64,000 nt of DNA, from contig OU342817.1 in assembly GCA_910591455.2 (NCBI GenBank), positions 11,690,415 through 11,754,414 on the forward strand, in the 5' to 3' direction. Both the position numbers and the translations under genes were made by a program. Positions 36,946-49,057 of this stretch are shown one piece after another. The notes beneath the pieces were generated by a model that was not told the DNA's origin, made no database searches, and saw nothing but the letters and a program-made list of their open reading frames with translations. The stretch is from Pholis gunnellus (taxonomy: Eukaryota > Chordata > Actinopteri > Perciformes > Pholidae). Each line of letters begins with the position of its first letter. The first letter of the stretch is position 1.

Positions 36946-39900
36946 CTAACCAACGGTGACAAATCGGCTGCCTTTGCTGCTCTGTGCTGTGGTGGTGCGC
37001 TGATCTTTTAGGATGCGGAATCTCTCATTCAGGGTGATTGATGTTTGCTGTAGAACGAGAAGAACACCAGAGAGTCGTTAAAACACACTATTGAGACGAC
37101 GTGGGGAACCAACACAAGAAAAGAAATGGTCCCCTGCCTGTCTATTAAAGCGGACAGAAATATAAGTAGCATGATCTCACCGGTTTCCCAACACTGTTGA
37201 TGTCAAACTGCAGAGGCACTCCTTTTGGTATTTTCTTCTCCACTACTTCCATCTTCACCGGGGCAGGGACGGCTGCTGGGGGGTGCAGGGTCCAAGCAGA
37301 GGGAGGCCTACAGATGAGTCACACAGTCGGTCACTTGTATCTGGTGGTTTCTTGTGTGTGATGTTTGGTGTGGAAGTCATAACCAACATGCATATTTACA
37401 AATGTCCTTGTGTGCGAGTAATACAATGCATGATTATATCAACATTATTAAATATGAATAAACAAATGTTCTTAAAGAAAAGAGTGTGCAGGGATTGTAG
37501 TCTTTACTCAGGCTGAGTCATGGCTGTGGGGTTGTCAATTGAAACAGTCAAGATTCCACTGCTGGCTGTCGATGTGCGCCACCTGGTGGATAAACAGGAA
37601 CGTGGTTTAGCATCACACAACACACGGACTATGACATGGCAAACAAGAGTCTCTTTCCACTCGAAATGATAATTAGTGCAATTTCCTCTTCTTCCCACAT
37701 GTCACTGAATAATAAAAAGGCAATTAAGCATTTTAACCAATAGAGCAAAATTAGACTGTGACCTCTAAAGATACTCACTCCCGAGTTCTGACTGGAGAAC
37801 TGTGCGGATTTGTCTTTTGCACCTGGGCCTGGACCTGTGATACGGAGCCATGGACAAGAGGAACAAACAAAGTGGTATTCTTACATTTATCTGGAGATAG
37901 ATTTAGCTCTTAAAATGCCCAGATAAACAGTAAATTGATGTCACACGAAGTAACCCATCATGTACCTTGAGTCCTCTGTGAAAAAGAAATGTTGCCTGGC
38001 GTGCTTCCCTCCGAGTCTGCTGGACAGGCGGCAGTGGTCTGCAGGAGGAAGAAAGAACACAGTATTGAAAAACAGCTGTGTGAGATATACACAGTTAACA
38101 TGTTGATGAGTCTTCATTCCTCTACACCCATTTGAAATGAAACTACTTTCTAGATTACACCTCTTTACACAGAGTGTTGTGTGTGATGACATAGCTGCAG
38201 ACACGCCGACTTCGGGGTCTTACATCACAATCCTCCGTGTTTTCAGAGAGAGCTACATCGTATGACTGAACACAAGCTTTTAATAAAAGGTGTTCTCACC
38301 GCCGTCGCAGTTGAAATGGTCTCCTGACCGGTGTTGCATTCTGACCTCTCGCAGGATCTGGCTGCCTGTACGGCCGCCTCGGTACCTCTTGCTTCCTGTA
38401 CGGGGCTTCGGTGCGTTGAATGAAAGGCTTTGTTTTCTGTCTTGTTTTCTGAAAAGGGGAGGTTAAGGTGAAGTACAGATGTATAACCAAAGACAAAAAC
38501 GATTGAAAAGCTGCACCGCTTCTAAAACTAGACAGAAAGAGACGACACTGTTTGTTCACGGCACTGTGGAACATAGGCGTAAGAAGCCAATCAGAATTGT
38601 GAGACAGAGGATTAGTTAAAATCTGAAATCTCCTTAAAGTTCTTTTAATATGTTTGAGTCAGAAATAAAACCGAATTTAAGAAAAATTACACTATGCTGA
38701 TTCTATGAATTACTGCCTGAAATTAAGAGTGATGCAGCGCGATACTAAAAACCTGAAAGTAACGTGGGACAGAGGACAACAGTCACTTCATCGTTAAACT
38801 CTTATAAAGAACAGGTAAGCTCACAGAGTAACCGTACCATGTCAACACAATCCGCTTCTGCATACGTCTGTAGAACTTCAGTGTGTAAGAGATCAAACTT
38901 TAATATGTGTATGCACTTGGAAATATTTAGAATTTAAAAAGAAAAAGGTAATGAATCTCCAAATGGGAGGACATAACTGAATAATAAATATGTAAAACAT
39001 ACTTTTAACAATAACTTTCACAAGTTTAACAGAAAAACAATCAAGGATGCCGTGGTGGGCTAGCTCAAAGTTTAAATCTTCCTTTCTCTTTTAATACACG
39101 TGACACTTTATAATATACCCGTTTTAACCTTCTCTTTGTTTTGTTTTTACCATATTTTAAATTGTCACACCACTGCACTGTGTTTTACTGTTGCACCAAT
39201 CACCAAGCAAGTTTCAGACGAACATCTGAGGCTACAAGGAGTAACATGTCCCTATATGTTTAGTGTGCACTACAGACCATCCTCCATTGCCTGAAGGAGT
39301 AACATGTCCCTATATGTTTAGCGTGCACTACAGTCCGTCCTCCATTACCTGGCTGACTGCTGCTCTGTTGATCGTGCCGACTCGTTTGAGCAGAGCCGCG
39401 GGCCTCCTGGCCGCGAGGCCTGTGATGACCCCTTGACCCCGTCGTCGCCCAGGTGGAGGGGGGACTCTTCTGTTTCTTAATTTAGGAGCTCCTCCTCGGG
39501 GCACGCCTCCTCCTGGTAAAGATAATATCAGCGACATTACACGTGTACAGAGTTGTTTTGACAGAATTTGATTAGAGAAAGCGTTAAGCGCGCGCACGCA
39601 CACACACCCCTCTGGACGGGTCCAACCGTTCTCGATGCTCCCTTTCCTTGTGTCTTCTTGACTGGTCGACGATTCACTGGGGCCTGTCTCCTTTGTAACT
39701 GTTGCTCCTTTTTGTTCAGCCGAATGATGTCATCTGTTAAATTTAATCACACAAGCAAAGATAAACAAAGTGCTCACGTGAGATATATTTAGCTTAGCTA
39801 CCAACTGACAAACCTCCCGATATGGACGTGCCTCCCACTCGTCAGTAGCTACCGTTAACGTCAGCTAACTGTAGTAACGTTACTCTAGTAACGTTTTCTG

Positions 39901-39993
39901 TTTGCTACCGAGGACCTTACCTAATGACATATCGACTTTGTCGGTAACCACTGGTCGTCTCCTCCGGGCTGCTGTAACATCCCCTTTGTTCAT
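36946..39993 (-). CDS. fyttd1: UAP56-interacting factor (forty-two-three domain protein)
   Basis: Nuclear mRNA-export adaptor that binds the helicase UAP56/DDX39B and helps load NXF1. Nine exons on the - strand: 39993-39921, 39733-39608, 39512-39349, 38448-38300, 38038-37966, 37834-37779, 37582-37508, 37307-37181 and 37047-36946. All are in phase and give 314 residues (318 in human). The N-terminal UAP56-binding motif is VDMSLDDIIRLNKKE. Further matches are GVITGLAARRPAAL, RQATFLFHRGLK, EWRTSTASSGILTVSIDNP, PKGVPLQFDINSVGKP and the C-terminal TLNERFRILKDQR, then GSRFVTVG. The body is Arg-rich, as in the family. It shares a promoter with phr and is tail-to-tail with tsc22d2. The exon 3 donor region is tandemly duplicated in the next intron. 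Confidence 0.95.
39236..39351 (-). repeat. 58-bp tandem duplication at the fyttd1 exon 3 donor
   Basis: Two adjacent 58-base copies, 39236-39293 and 39294-39351, differ at four positions. On the - strand the exon-side copy contains the real exon 3 end and donor, CAG|GTAATGG. The other copy carries CAG|GCAATGG at the same place, a GC donor-like duplicate 58 bases into the intron. Confidence 0.9.
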
Positions 39994-40320
39994 ACTTTAA
40001 ACCGCGACAAACATACAAGACTGGTTGGCAGCCGTGCTAACTGTTCGTCCCTTTTAAGGCTAACGTTACGCTACAACAGACACACAACTCCCACTCCGAA
40101 CGTAAACAGCGCCGCGCATGCGCTGTAGAGACATTCCATCTGCATTGTGGGAAATGTAGTAAGATACAACAAAAGCAGTGTGTTACAAAACCTCATGTAA
40201 CTGGTTGTGTAAAGAGAAACACGACGCTCGCTAACGTGTTTCCCACAACTTGACTGCTAGCCTTCGGTTAGCTATCTTTGAAATAGCCCTGCCAGACGTA
40301 CTTCACGTTGTGTTCATTGT
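39994..40320. promoter_or_regulatory. Bidirectional promoter, fyttd1 and phr
   Basis: The start codons of fyttd1 (-) and phr (+) are 327 bases apart and face away from each other. The interval holds a perfect NRF1-type palindrome, GCGCATGCGC (40114-40123). It also holds a ZNF143/Staf-type site, GCATTGTGGGAAATGTAGT (40142-40160; reverse complement ACTACATTTCCCACAATGC). Both motifs are known to be common in vertebrate bidirectional promoters. CTCATGTAAC at 40192-40201 is a poor match to a D-box; D-boxes drive light induction of fish repair genes. Confidence 0.75.
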
Positions 40321-43300
40321 ATGTTGCTCTGCGTTTGGAGGAGGTACGTTATCTTCATCGCACCGTTTGAATGATACGCTTCTCTAACCTAGCGTCGTCG
40401 TGGTGTTGCTGTCCGTCATCTGTTATTTAATATAGGTATAGTGTTTCTTGATTTACTCTGTCTCCCGGCATGAGCTTGTTTTCGTTTTATTTTTGGTTGT
40501 CTGTTGTGTTTTGCTAACGGACGCGTGTTATCTCCATTCTTAACACCATGTTGTTACTGTGGTTTACCTGCAGCACACCTTTCTCGTCTGAACCAAGGAG
40601 ATTCTTGAGGCGTGTTGTCCACAGTGATCAGAGACCCACTGCAGTGCTCTCCCCCCTGATCAAGTCACTCACCAGTCAGATCATCATGTCAGGCAAAAAA
40701 CGCAAGTCCTCATCCGCTGCTGCTAAACAGCCCAGTGCCAAGCAGCAGAAGTTGGCTCCCATGAAGGAGGAGAAGAGCAAGAGAGCTGGAGGCTGGCTGG
40801 AGGAGCTTGTGAAGCAGCACAGGACAGAGAACCAGGAGGTGAAATTCAACAAAAAGCGCCTCCGCCTTATATCTGACACAACCAAGATAAAGCAGGACTC
40901 CGAGGGTGTCCTGTACTGGATGTTAAGAGACCACAGAGTGCAAGGTGAGCACTTTAAAACAGCAAACAGTAGTGCAACAACAGACTTTTACTGGCTTGTA
41001 TAACATGTTTTGTGTGTGTGCGCTTCCCTCCATGTTGTAGATAATTGGGCGCTGGTCCATGCCCAGCAGCTTGCTTTGAAGAAGAACCTTCCTCTGCACG
41101 TCTGTTTCTGCCTGGTTGTCCCAAAATCAGAACTGTCCACTCTGAGACATTACAGCTTTATGCTGAAAGGTCTGGAAGAAGTTGCAAAGGTATTGACTTC
41201 ATGTGGGGGTTTTTTATGCACCGAGTACCGCCATTTTGGACAGTAATGGGTTAAGTAAAATATGTTTTATAGAATCATCAATAATGGAAAATAATCAATA
41301 TTTGCAGCTATAGTGAAGTCAGTTATAAAATCAATCAATCAATGGAAAAGTGACAGTTTAGCTGCAGATAGTATGGGTGATGGTTTAGAGGGCATTTAAA
41401 AGGAACACAAGTCAAATGTATTCCACACATGAGATCCAATTATTTGGCACTTTTACCCACAACCAGGTCTATTAAACTTCGTTGTTCTGCCCGCACCAAA
41501 CAGGAATGCAAAGCCTTGGACATCCAGTTCCACTTGCTGCACGGTTCAGCGGGGGACACCCTCCCTGGCTTTGTTTCTGACCGCCACCTGGGGGCCGTGG
41601 TGACGGACTTCTCCCCCCTCAGAGAGCCACTGCAGTGGTTGGAGGATGTTAAAAAGACTCTTCCAAAGGACATTCCCCTCATACAGGTAAACACTCAAGA
41701 GAGGGAGAGAGTGTTTGAATGCTCTGCATTCTGGTTTTTATGCTGACGTTAGATATTTTTGTTTGATTTCCCTTCTTTCTCTGATTATTTCCTTGCTTTA
41801 TTTCTTGTCCACGTTTGTTCACAATTAAATTACATATTTAAAATCATTTGATGTGTATCGACTTTATTTGAGCCCATGAGTGCTGTCGGTGTTTCTTCAT
41901 TATCTGTTATATGAGTGAAACAACCTATTTTTCCCTTTTTACAGGTTGATGCCCACAATATTGTCCCCTGCTGGGTCGCATCCCCCAAGCTGGAGTATGC
42001 CGCCAGGACGATCAGAGGGAAAATCCAAAAGCTGTTGCCAGAGTTCCTCATAGAGTTTCCTCTGGTAGAGAAACACTCCCACACCGCTACCAGAACGGCC
42101 AAAGTAAGTGCTGCAGTAACAGTGACGGGCATTATTCAAATTGTTCTGAATGAAAGTTAACATGCTATTTATGTTTTTATGTCACATTCTGGACTTCTGG
42201 ATCGGTTAAGACAACAGCATAATAATTTGTCTTTCCATAAAAGTATTCATTGCTTTGGAAGTGTTTTCAAAAATGAATAGTTGCTGTCGGTGAGCTCATT
42301 GATGGGGAGTTTGGAAGTTGGATTGCTGCAATAAAGCATTTCATTTCAAGCCTCTCCGCTGCACATCATTTATTGATGAGTGAGTATAAGCAGTCACAGT
42401 TTAAATTTACTTCCCAGCTCTGGATATTAAAGCTGTGTGCTTTTACCGCAGTGCTGTGATTGATATGCAATTCACTTCCGAGCCTCGTGTAGCATAGGCA
42501 CGGTGAAAGCATCACAACTTCACCTCTTTTGAAGTTTGCAGTTCTACAAAACCAGAGTGTGTATTTGAGCTCATCGCTGTCAGCTGATTGTTTTCTCCCA
42601 CCTTCACCTTACAGCCAGTAGACTGGGACAAAACCCTGGCCTCCCTGCAGGTTGACCGAGCAGTAGGAGAGACGGAGTGGGCGCAGCCGGGCACCAAGGG
42701 AGGGTTGGCCATGTTGGAGTCCTTCATTGACGTACGCCTCAAACTGTTTGACACCAAACGCAACGACCCAAACGCTGCTGTCCTCAGCCAGCTGTCCCCC
42801 TGGATCCGCTTTGGTCAGTAGCACCATGAGAAAGATTGTGGGTGTGAAATCAATGCATGTTTTGAAGGGTGTCCCGCAAGGATCAATATTGGTGCCCCTC
42901 AGACCTCTGTTTTTAATTTAACGCTTGCTCTAAACTCCCACAAAGACAAAATCTACACATTTCACATCAGCTTTCATGATCATACTTCGATCTGACTCAT
43001 AATGGATATACAGCACAGCATTATAAGCACTTATATACTGCAACTATTTAAACTAGATTCTTATACCAGAACAGAGCTTGTTCCTCTTTTTATTTATTTG
43101 TTAAAACATAAAACACGTTCAATTGTTGTCTTTGATTAATTGCTCAAGACAGCTATCAAACTCATCACTGCAAGTTTTATGGAAAGGTTGGTTATCACTG
43201 ACACCCAGAAGGCGTACTTGTGTTTTCATTTACACCGGCTTGCTATTTAAGTTCACAGTGAATGACTCTGACACCAGATCACAGTGTACGTTATAAAAAC

Positions 43301-44303
43301 GGACTCGTACCAACTCTTGTACCAACTCTTGTACCATTGCCTTTCATTCTGTCCCGCTGCGTCTGCCTCCTTTTAAACACCCTCTTCACCCATCTCTTCG
43401 CCATACTCCTCATCAGGCCACCTGTCAGCCCAGCGGGTGGCGATGCAAGTTCAGCGCAGTGGGAATTCTGCAGGTCATTCTGTCGCCTCCTTCATCGAGG
43501 AGCTGGTTGTGCGCAGAGAGCTGACGGACAACTTCTGCTTCTACAACAAGAAATACGACAGCGTGGAGGGTCAGTTTACAGTTCTAAATTGATGGCGTGT
43601 AAATGATTCAGCTCCTGAAGTTGTCAGTTATATTTTTTGTTTTAAATGTATTATATATGTGTGTGTGTTTGTGTTGCTCAGGTGCGAATGAGTGGGCTCA
43701 GAAGACCTTGAAAGATCATGCCAAAGACAAGAGGCCGTATGTCTACACGCGTGAGCAGCTGGAGAAATCAAAGACGCACGACAAACTCTGGAACGGTGCT
43801 CAGGTACCTTCTCATTCACATGAGCTTTGCTCACCAGTCCGTGTTATTGTAAAAAACGTAGTTTCTTACTGTTGTTTGTGTCATATTTTCTCCATTAGTA
43901 CCAGATGGTCACTGAGGGGAAGATGCATGGTTTCTTGAGGATGTACTGGGCCAAAAAGATTCTAGAGTGGACGTCCTCACCAGAGGAGGCCCTTTCAATC
44001 GCACTGTACCTAAACGATCGCTACGAGCTGGATGGCCAGGACCCCAATGGCTTTGTCGGTGAGGACATAGAAGAAATTCTCAGTTTGACGCTGATTCATT
44101 GAATATACTTTCCTCACACATTCATGTCCTCCCCACTGTGTGTCCCTCCTGCAGGTTGTATGTGGTCTATTTGTGGCATCCATGACCAGGGTTGGAAAGA
44201 GAGAGACGTATTCGGAAAGATCCGCTACATGAACTACAAAGGCTGCCTGCGGAAGTTTGACGTCGCCGGATTTGAGAGAAAATACTGTCCCAAAAAGCTT
44301 TGA
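40321..44303 (+). CDS. phr: Class II CPD photolyase
   Basis: Flavoenzyme that uses blue light to split cyclobutane pyrimidine dimers in DNA. Ten exons: 40321-40343, 40574-40944, 41041-41189, 41504-41686, 41945-42103, 42615-42813, 43417-43569, 43682-43803, 43899-44058 and 44155-44303, all in phase, giving 555 residues. Class II signatures are LHVCFCLVVP, VVTDFSPLREPLQW, CWVASPKLEYAARTIR, LEEFLIEFPLVEKHS-like sequence, RSGNSAGHSVASFIEELVVR, MHGFLRMYWAKKILEW and, near the end, GIHDQGWKERDVFGKIRYM. Two starts are possible. The exon 1 ATG adds an Arg/Ser-rich leader, MLLCVWRSTPFSSEPRRFLR. The exon 2 ATG at 40686 starts MSGKKRKSSSAAAKQ, a nuclear-localisation-like N-terminus of a 510-residue form. 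No AATAAA was found within about 400 bases of the stop. Confidence 0.95.
42826..42925 (+). mobile_element. LINE reverse-transcriptase fragment in phr intron 6
   Basis: One frame reads MHVLKGVPQGSILVPLRPLF. GVPQGSILGP followed by LLF is the conserved motif of LINE reverse transcriptases. Only about 100 bases are recognisable and the frame ends at once, so it is a dead fragment. Confidence 0.6.
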
Positions 44304-46800
44304 AGCATAAAAATGTTTGGAAGGATGGGAATACAATGCTGATGGCCTAAAGCTCTTACATCTTTACCTCAGCGAGCGTTTGTAGAGTACAAACGACAGC
44401 AACTGTGCTGACGGAGCTAACTGTTTAACATGATCCGTGGTGCTACTTATGAAGCAGAAAGAGCTCCGTCTTTACTTTGTTTTATGTTACTTTTATATTA
44501 CTGTTTTAATTTAAGTAGTTTTTTTACACAAAAGATGCCTTGTTTGATGTTCTTTGAGAGGATCTCTGAGGGTTTGAGTTTTTGTTTAAAGCCATGTTTT
44601 CACACCAAACCCTTTTCTGTTCACTTATGCCACAGTGTCTTTATTCATTAACAGTTCTCCAGCTGTAAATACAGCATATTTGGCCTTCTTACCAGACTTG
44701 TTTGATTATTCTCCACTCAAAAGAATGCATCCACCCACAATCACTTTGAACTGATTACATTAACATTTAATTAATTAAGTAAGCATAGCTTAGCCCCGAT
44801 TTGAATTTTGTTATCTACCAGCTATTGAAATTGTTCAGTGGCATTCAAAATAATTTGATCACATCTCCGCGGACGAGCCGTCGACAAAGGAAAGCGACAA
44901 AAAAAAACATTTGATGAGAGAAACTCGTGTTCCTCAATCCACAATGTTACATGTTTGTATTTGCTGGGGCTGGGTTACATCACAGTTGTTTTGTCGAAAC
45001 GTGTTTACTGAGCACAGACGTAATTAAGCCCAGAAAAACCCCACTTCTGCCCACATAATTAACTGGACCCCATGTAGTGGATAAAAACAAGCCCCCTCAG
45101 GTAACCATGCACGTAACACAGTTTCACAAATTATAGTGTATAACCTCTATGATATGAGCCCTTTTGTTGTGTTTGTTCATTTCAAGGGGAAAGATATTTA
45201 CGTCTCACGAGGTTGTGCTTTCTGCTAATTAGCTGAAACCAGTTGGTATGGTTACAGGGAATGAGAACATCAGAGGGATGTTATAACGTAATTTACAGGT
45301 TTAAGGCCATCGGCAAGTTTCTATCAAACTGAGTATTTACCTTCACATGCTGTTGTAGAAAGACTTCTTATAAAAAGTTGTATTATATGTGTGTGTTTCG
45401 TAAACCCATAAAGCAGTATATTGAATACAAATCATGTTTTAGCAGTCTATCTATAACAAATAACAATAGCAATGTCCAACAATAAATCCTTGCTTATAAT
45501 AGAGAACACTGTGGACATATGAGCTGACAAGGACGTCCGTATTAGATGATCTTCTGCCACGACTGTAAACAGATGTGCAATGTATTCATTTTAACGATTG
45601 TTTTATCCAGCGCTGAAACAAGAAGCCGGCTGGAATACCAATATGTCACTTTAACAGAGAATATACATCGGCATTGACTGAAAGAGGATCTTCAAGCTCT
45701 TTTGTTGGGGGTCCACTGGCTGTGCTGCTCTATTAAATATATCATAGCAGAGTGACAGAAAACGACTTGAAGTCATAGCTTTGTAAGCATACACTCGCTG
45801 CTCTTTGTACACTGAGGTTCAAGCTGCTGCCACGGTTATTGCAGCTCATATTTGTCTTCTGACAAATGTGCAGCCAAATGTCAAGGTTTACCAAAATTAC
45901 ATTACAACACATGAAGCTCGAGCGTAAGTTCAGTAATGAAGACTATAGTCTTGTATGCTTAGGCTTGTAGTTTATTTCTCATACATCTGCCATTCACTCC
46001 TCACGCATTATTTCCTTGCTGTCATTGTTCGAGGCTGTCAGTCATGATAACAGCTGTTTAGATCAGTTGGTCTACTTTATTCAATAGCACAACGAAATGC
46101 ATCATGCTGCTGTCTCTTTTTAAAGATGACTGTCTACTCTACCTTCAGTACGTCCATGCTGCTGTTAAACGCCCCTCCACCTCCCCATCGCCGCCAAATC
46201 TTCGCAGATCCATCGGCTTCATCAACTCATCATTCTATCAGCCACCACCACCACCACCACCACCTCCACCACCAGTGTCTGGACTCCACGGGGGGTTTCA
46301 TATTGTTGCTGCTCAGGGCAGATGCCCCTCAATTACAAATCTACCCGTAGAGTCCAAGCGCCCAAGTCTCTGTCGAGACTTAATCATCACATATTATCTG
46401 TTAATAGTAAACAATTATCTTTTCTTCATCTAACTCGTCTCTCCTGATGAACTGCTATTATCCCAGCTGTGTAATTTTACCAATCATGTGGCCTGTTCAG
46501 CCTGGAGCTTCTTCTCACTTAAAAGCTAAGTTGTGTCTTTATTGTGTATCATATCACTTCAGTAGCACACTCACAAAGACATTTGTGCTAACAAACAGAT
46601 TATTTCAGGTATAGTTTTTTACCATGTTCACCAAATCAGTTTAGCATTGTATCATGCTATAAATTGCTTATTAGCGCAAAGCTGAGGCTGATTGGTGTCT
46701 TTATTTTTGCAGGTATTTAGTCATAAACGCGAGTATTGGACATCATTTAAAATTGTACAATCGACAATTGCGCTAATGATCACTAAAAAGTTGCCAAATA
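44304..46800. other. phr 3' UTR and intergenic region
   Basis: AT-rich DNA with no motif-bearing open frame. The proline run in the frame at 46104-46433 comes from a short (CCA)n stretch near 46242-46273. No RNA gene was recognised. Confidence 0.5.
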
Positions 46801-46804
46801 CAAC

Positions 46805-46990
46805 ACGCTAGAGGAAAAGTCAAGGGATCAACGAAGGATTCATCCTCTGGGGACCATGAGTGTCTGTACAAAATTTGATAGCAAATGACCTAATAGCTGT
46901 TGAAGTATAATGTCAAAGTATGATGACAATGTCAAAGTATAATGACAATGTCCCACCAAAGTGGGACATTGTCGTCCCTGGGACCATGCC
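46805..46990 (+). repeat. Teleost interspersed repeat (CCTCTGGGGACCATGA family)
   Basis: GGATTCATCCTCTGGGGACC, ATGAGTGTCTGTACAAAATT and AATAGCTGTTGAAGTAT occur in the order common in dispersed fish repeats. An opposite-strand copy lies at 56980-57185. The 3' part has tandem AAGTATAATGACAATGTC-like units and a perfect hairpin at 46944-46973. Confidence 0.6.
46944..46973. repeat. Perfect 13-bp hairpin
   Basis: Arms GACAATGTCCCAC (46944-46956) and GTGGGACATTGTC (46961-46973) are exact reverse complements, separated by a four-base CAAA loop. Confidence 0.95.
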
Positions 46991-47639
46991 GCTAGCGTGG
47001 ATATATGTATTAAACAATGAGATATTGGATTATGTGAGTCGTGACTTTCTCCCGCTCTCATGGGGGATTTCTCCCCCTTGACTTTGCGGGTATGTGAGTC
47101 ATTTCAGCACAATCACACTTAAAGATAACACAAGTAGAACGCAATCACATCAGAACTCCTGTGCCCTGAGCTTTACCTGTCTTTTTGTGAAATAGCTTGC
47201 GTATGACTTGAGTGGAAAGCTAATCTCACCCACTAAGCTTGGTATAACAAGGAGAAAATGAAAACAGTGAAGCGCTGTCAGAGTTTAATCAACGTGCTGA
47301 TGATATTCCTGTTCCGTTTTATCTCCTAATATTTACAGTCTCCGAATTACTTATTGCTTACACCGACGTTCACTGTAGTCTTGTAGGTATTATTTTCTGT
47401 AAGTATGAGAGGTTATCGCACCAGGTAGCCAGCTGACTAATGTTGTGTCCCAGCCTTGACGCTCCAATACTGGTCTGTACAAGCAATGTACAGGAAGGAG
47501 GCAGGAAAAAAAATGGTGTTCTTTACACCATCATTCACTGGTCAGGGTTCTTTATGAGAAAATCCATTCCGCACAGCATCACTTTTGCCCCAGAAGCTGT
47601 GGATATGCGTTAGTATTCAGGCTTTTTCTTCCTATAGTA

Positions 47640-47770
47640 ATTGTCCATCCATTCATTCTCCATCACCCTTTCTGTTCAGGATCACCAGACGCGGAGGAGA
47701 TGGCATGCACTATGCACGAGAACATGGAACACCCTATGCTGAGTTAATTAACCTAACTTACATGTCTTAG
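47640..47770 (+). repeat. Degenerate fish repeat (CATCCATTCATTCTCC type)
   Basis: CCATCCATTCATTCTCCATC followed by TTCAGGATCACCAGACG resembles the start of a common fish repeat. The end of that repeat is represented by the copy near 51785-51930. Much eroded. Confidence 0.4.
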
Positions 47771-47781
47771 GACTGTGAGAT

Positions 47782-47835
<54 letters not shown>
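47782..47835 (+). repeat. (AC)n microsatellite
   Basis: About 27 uninterrupted AC units. Confidence 0.97.
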
Positions 47836-47836
<1 letters not shown>

Positions 47837-47944
47837 CAGTCAGGCAGCAGTGCTAAACAATGATTCAGTGTGTAATACAACATACTCACCAAAAGAAACC
47901 CTTACCATTGTAAGTTACATGAAAAGGTTGAAGAAGCACACATG

Positions 47945-48180
47945 TGTCCATGATACCAGATCACACTATCGCCTTTACAAGTTCTTCATACCAACCCTGA
48001 ACTGGGGAAGACTAGTTTCCAGCACAATGCACCTTATTGCTGGAATGACGTGAGCAACAAGACTTGAAGTTAGAGGCACTCATTCTTCTGAGACACTTAA
48101 AATCATTACTAGCTTATATTTCTCTTGCAAAAGAGATCTTGATCCCAATGACATTTCCTGGATAAATAAAGCTTAACTAG
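47945..48180 (+). mobile_element. Decayed LINE 3' end
   Basis: A frame with stops reads HYRLYKFFIPTLNWGRLVSS, then QQDLKLEALILLRHLKSLL. This resembles the C-terminal part of fish LINE ORF2 proteins (LR..VP...LG..AFS...W..LQ..LKL..L). It ends with GATCTTGATCCCAATGACAT then GGATAAATAAAGCTT, the usual tail of these elements. Inactive. Confidence 0.55.
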
Positions 48181-49057
48181 CGTATATATTTAATGTCACT
48201 GCTGGAAGGACACAAACACCATATATTCTAAAAATAAATATAGATTAAGAATAAAAGTTTATGTTTGGTTTACTATAGTTTAGTGAGTTAGGACGGGTGG
48301 TTCTGCTTCTGCACTGCTGATGTGCTGCTTTTGTTTCACAGCCAGTGTAGTCGGGGTGTCAGTGTACAGTACATGGACAATGTGAAGACATATGGTATTT
48401 ACTTGGTCATATTTAAGCGAAAATACTATCTAAGTACAAATCTTTGAATGGGCCAGCTCTCTGATAGCTCACAAAGCCGTTATCTCCCAGTGGTGATGTG
48501 TTTTGCAATGGTTGATACGCGCTGCTTTAGGATTAGTTGATGGCTGTTGCATGCGTACAACCAAATGTATACCTTATATTTCATATTTGTTGTATGCTTG
48601 ACCCCATTGTTTGATGTTGGGTTTTGTGCATGCAACACAGGCTGCTGCTGGCTCTGATTCTAAACTTGGTGCTGGTGTATGTGGCTGCTGATAAAGTCAC
48701 CGCTGAGCCCCCCCCCGCGCTCTGGTTTCTGCTTAACACGGGTGAAGGACATGTCAGTCTCACTTCTTCTCTGTCTTTTTTATCGACCACTGTTCTTGTT
48801 AGAATGACTTTCCAAGTTCCAGTCAGACTATTAGTGTCAGACCCCAATCCTCACTGAAACTCATCTCATTATGAAACACCTCACATCACCTTCTCTGCAG
48901 CACATCGTGTCCTCCGTCTCTATATCCTTCTTGTCTCTGAAATGCTTTTGTGATTCTACATTGCCTCTTGTTCTTGGGATTTTCTCAAATTATCATTATG
49001 GTGTCATAAGAAAATTGTAAAGGTGCTGTATCGTAGGCTTCCCTATCACCTGCTGTT
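48181..49057. other. Intergenic, nothing recognised
   Basis: About 0.9 kb with only short chance frames, between the LINE tail and the nested transposon. Confidence 0.5.

Noticed and set aside
40548..40573. ATG at 40548 as the photolyase start
   Set aside because: It precedes an acceptor at 40573, and exon 1 at 40321-40343 joins in perfect phase, so this ATG is probably intronic.
46104..46433. Proline-rich frame
   Set aside because: Comes from a (CCA)n simple repeat; the neighbouring frame reads poly-His.
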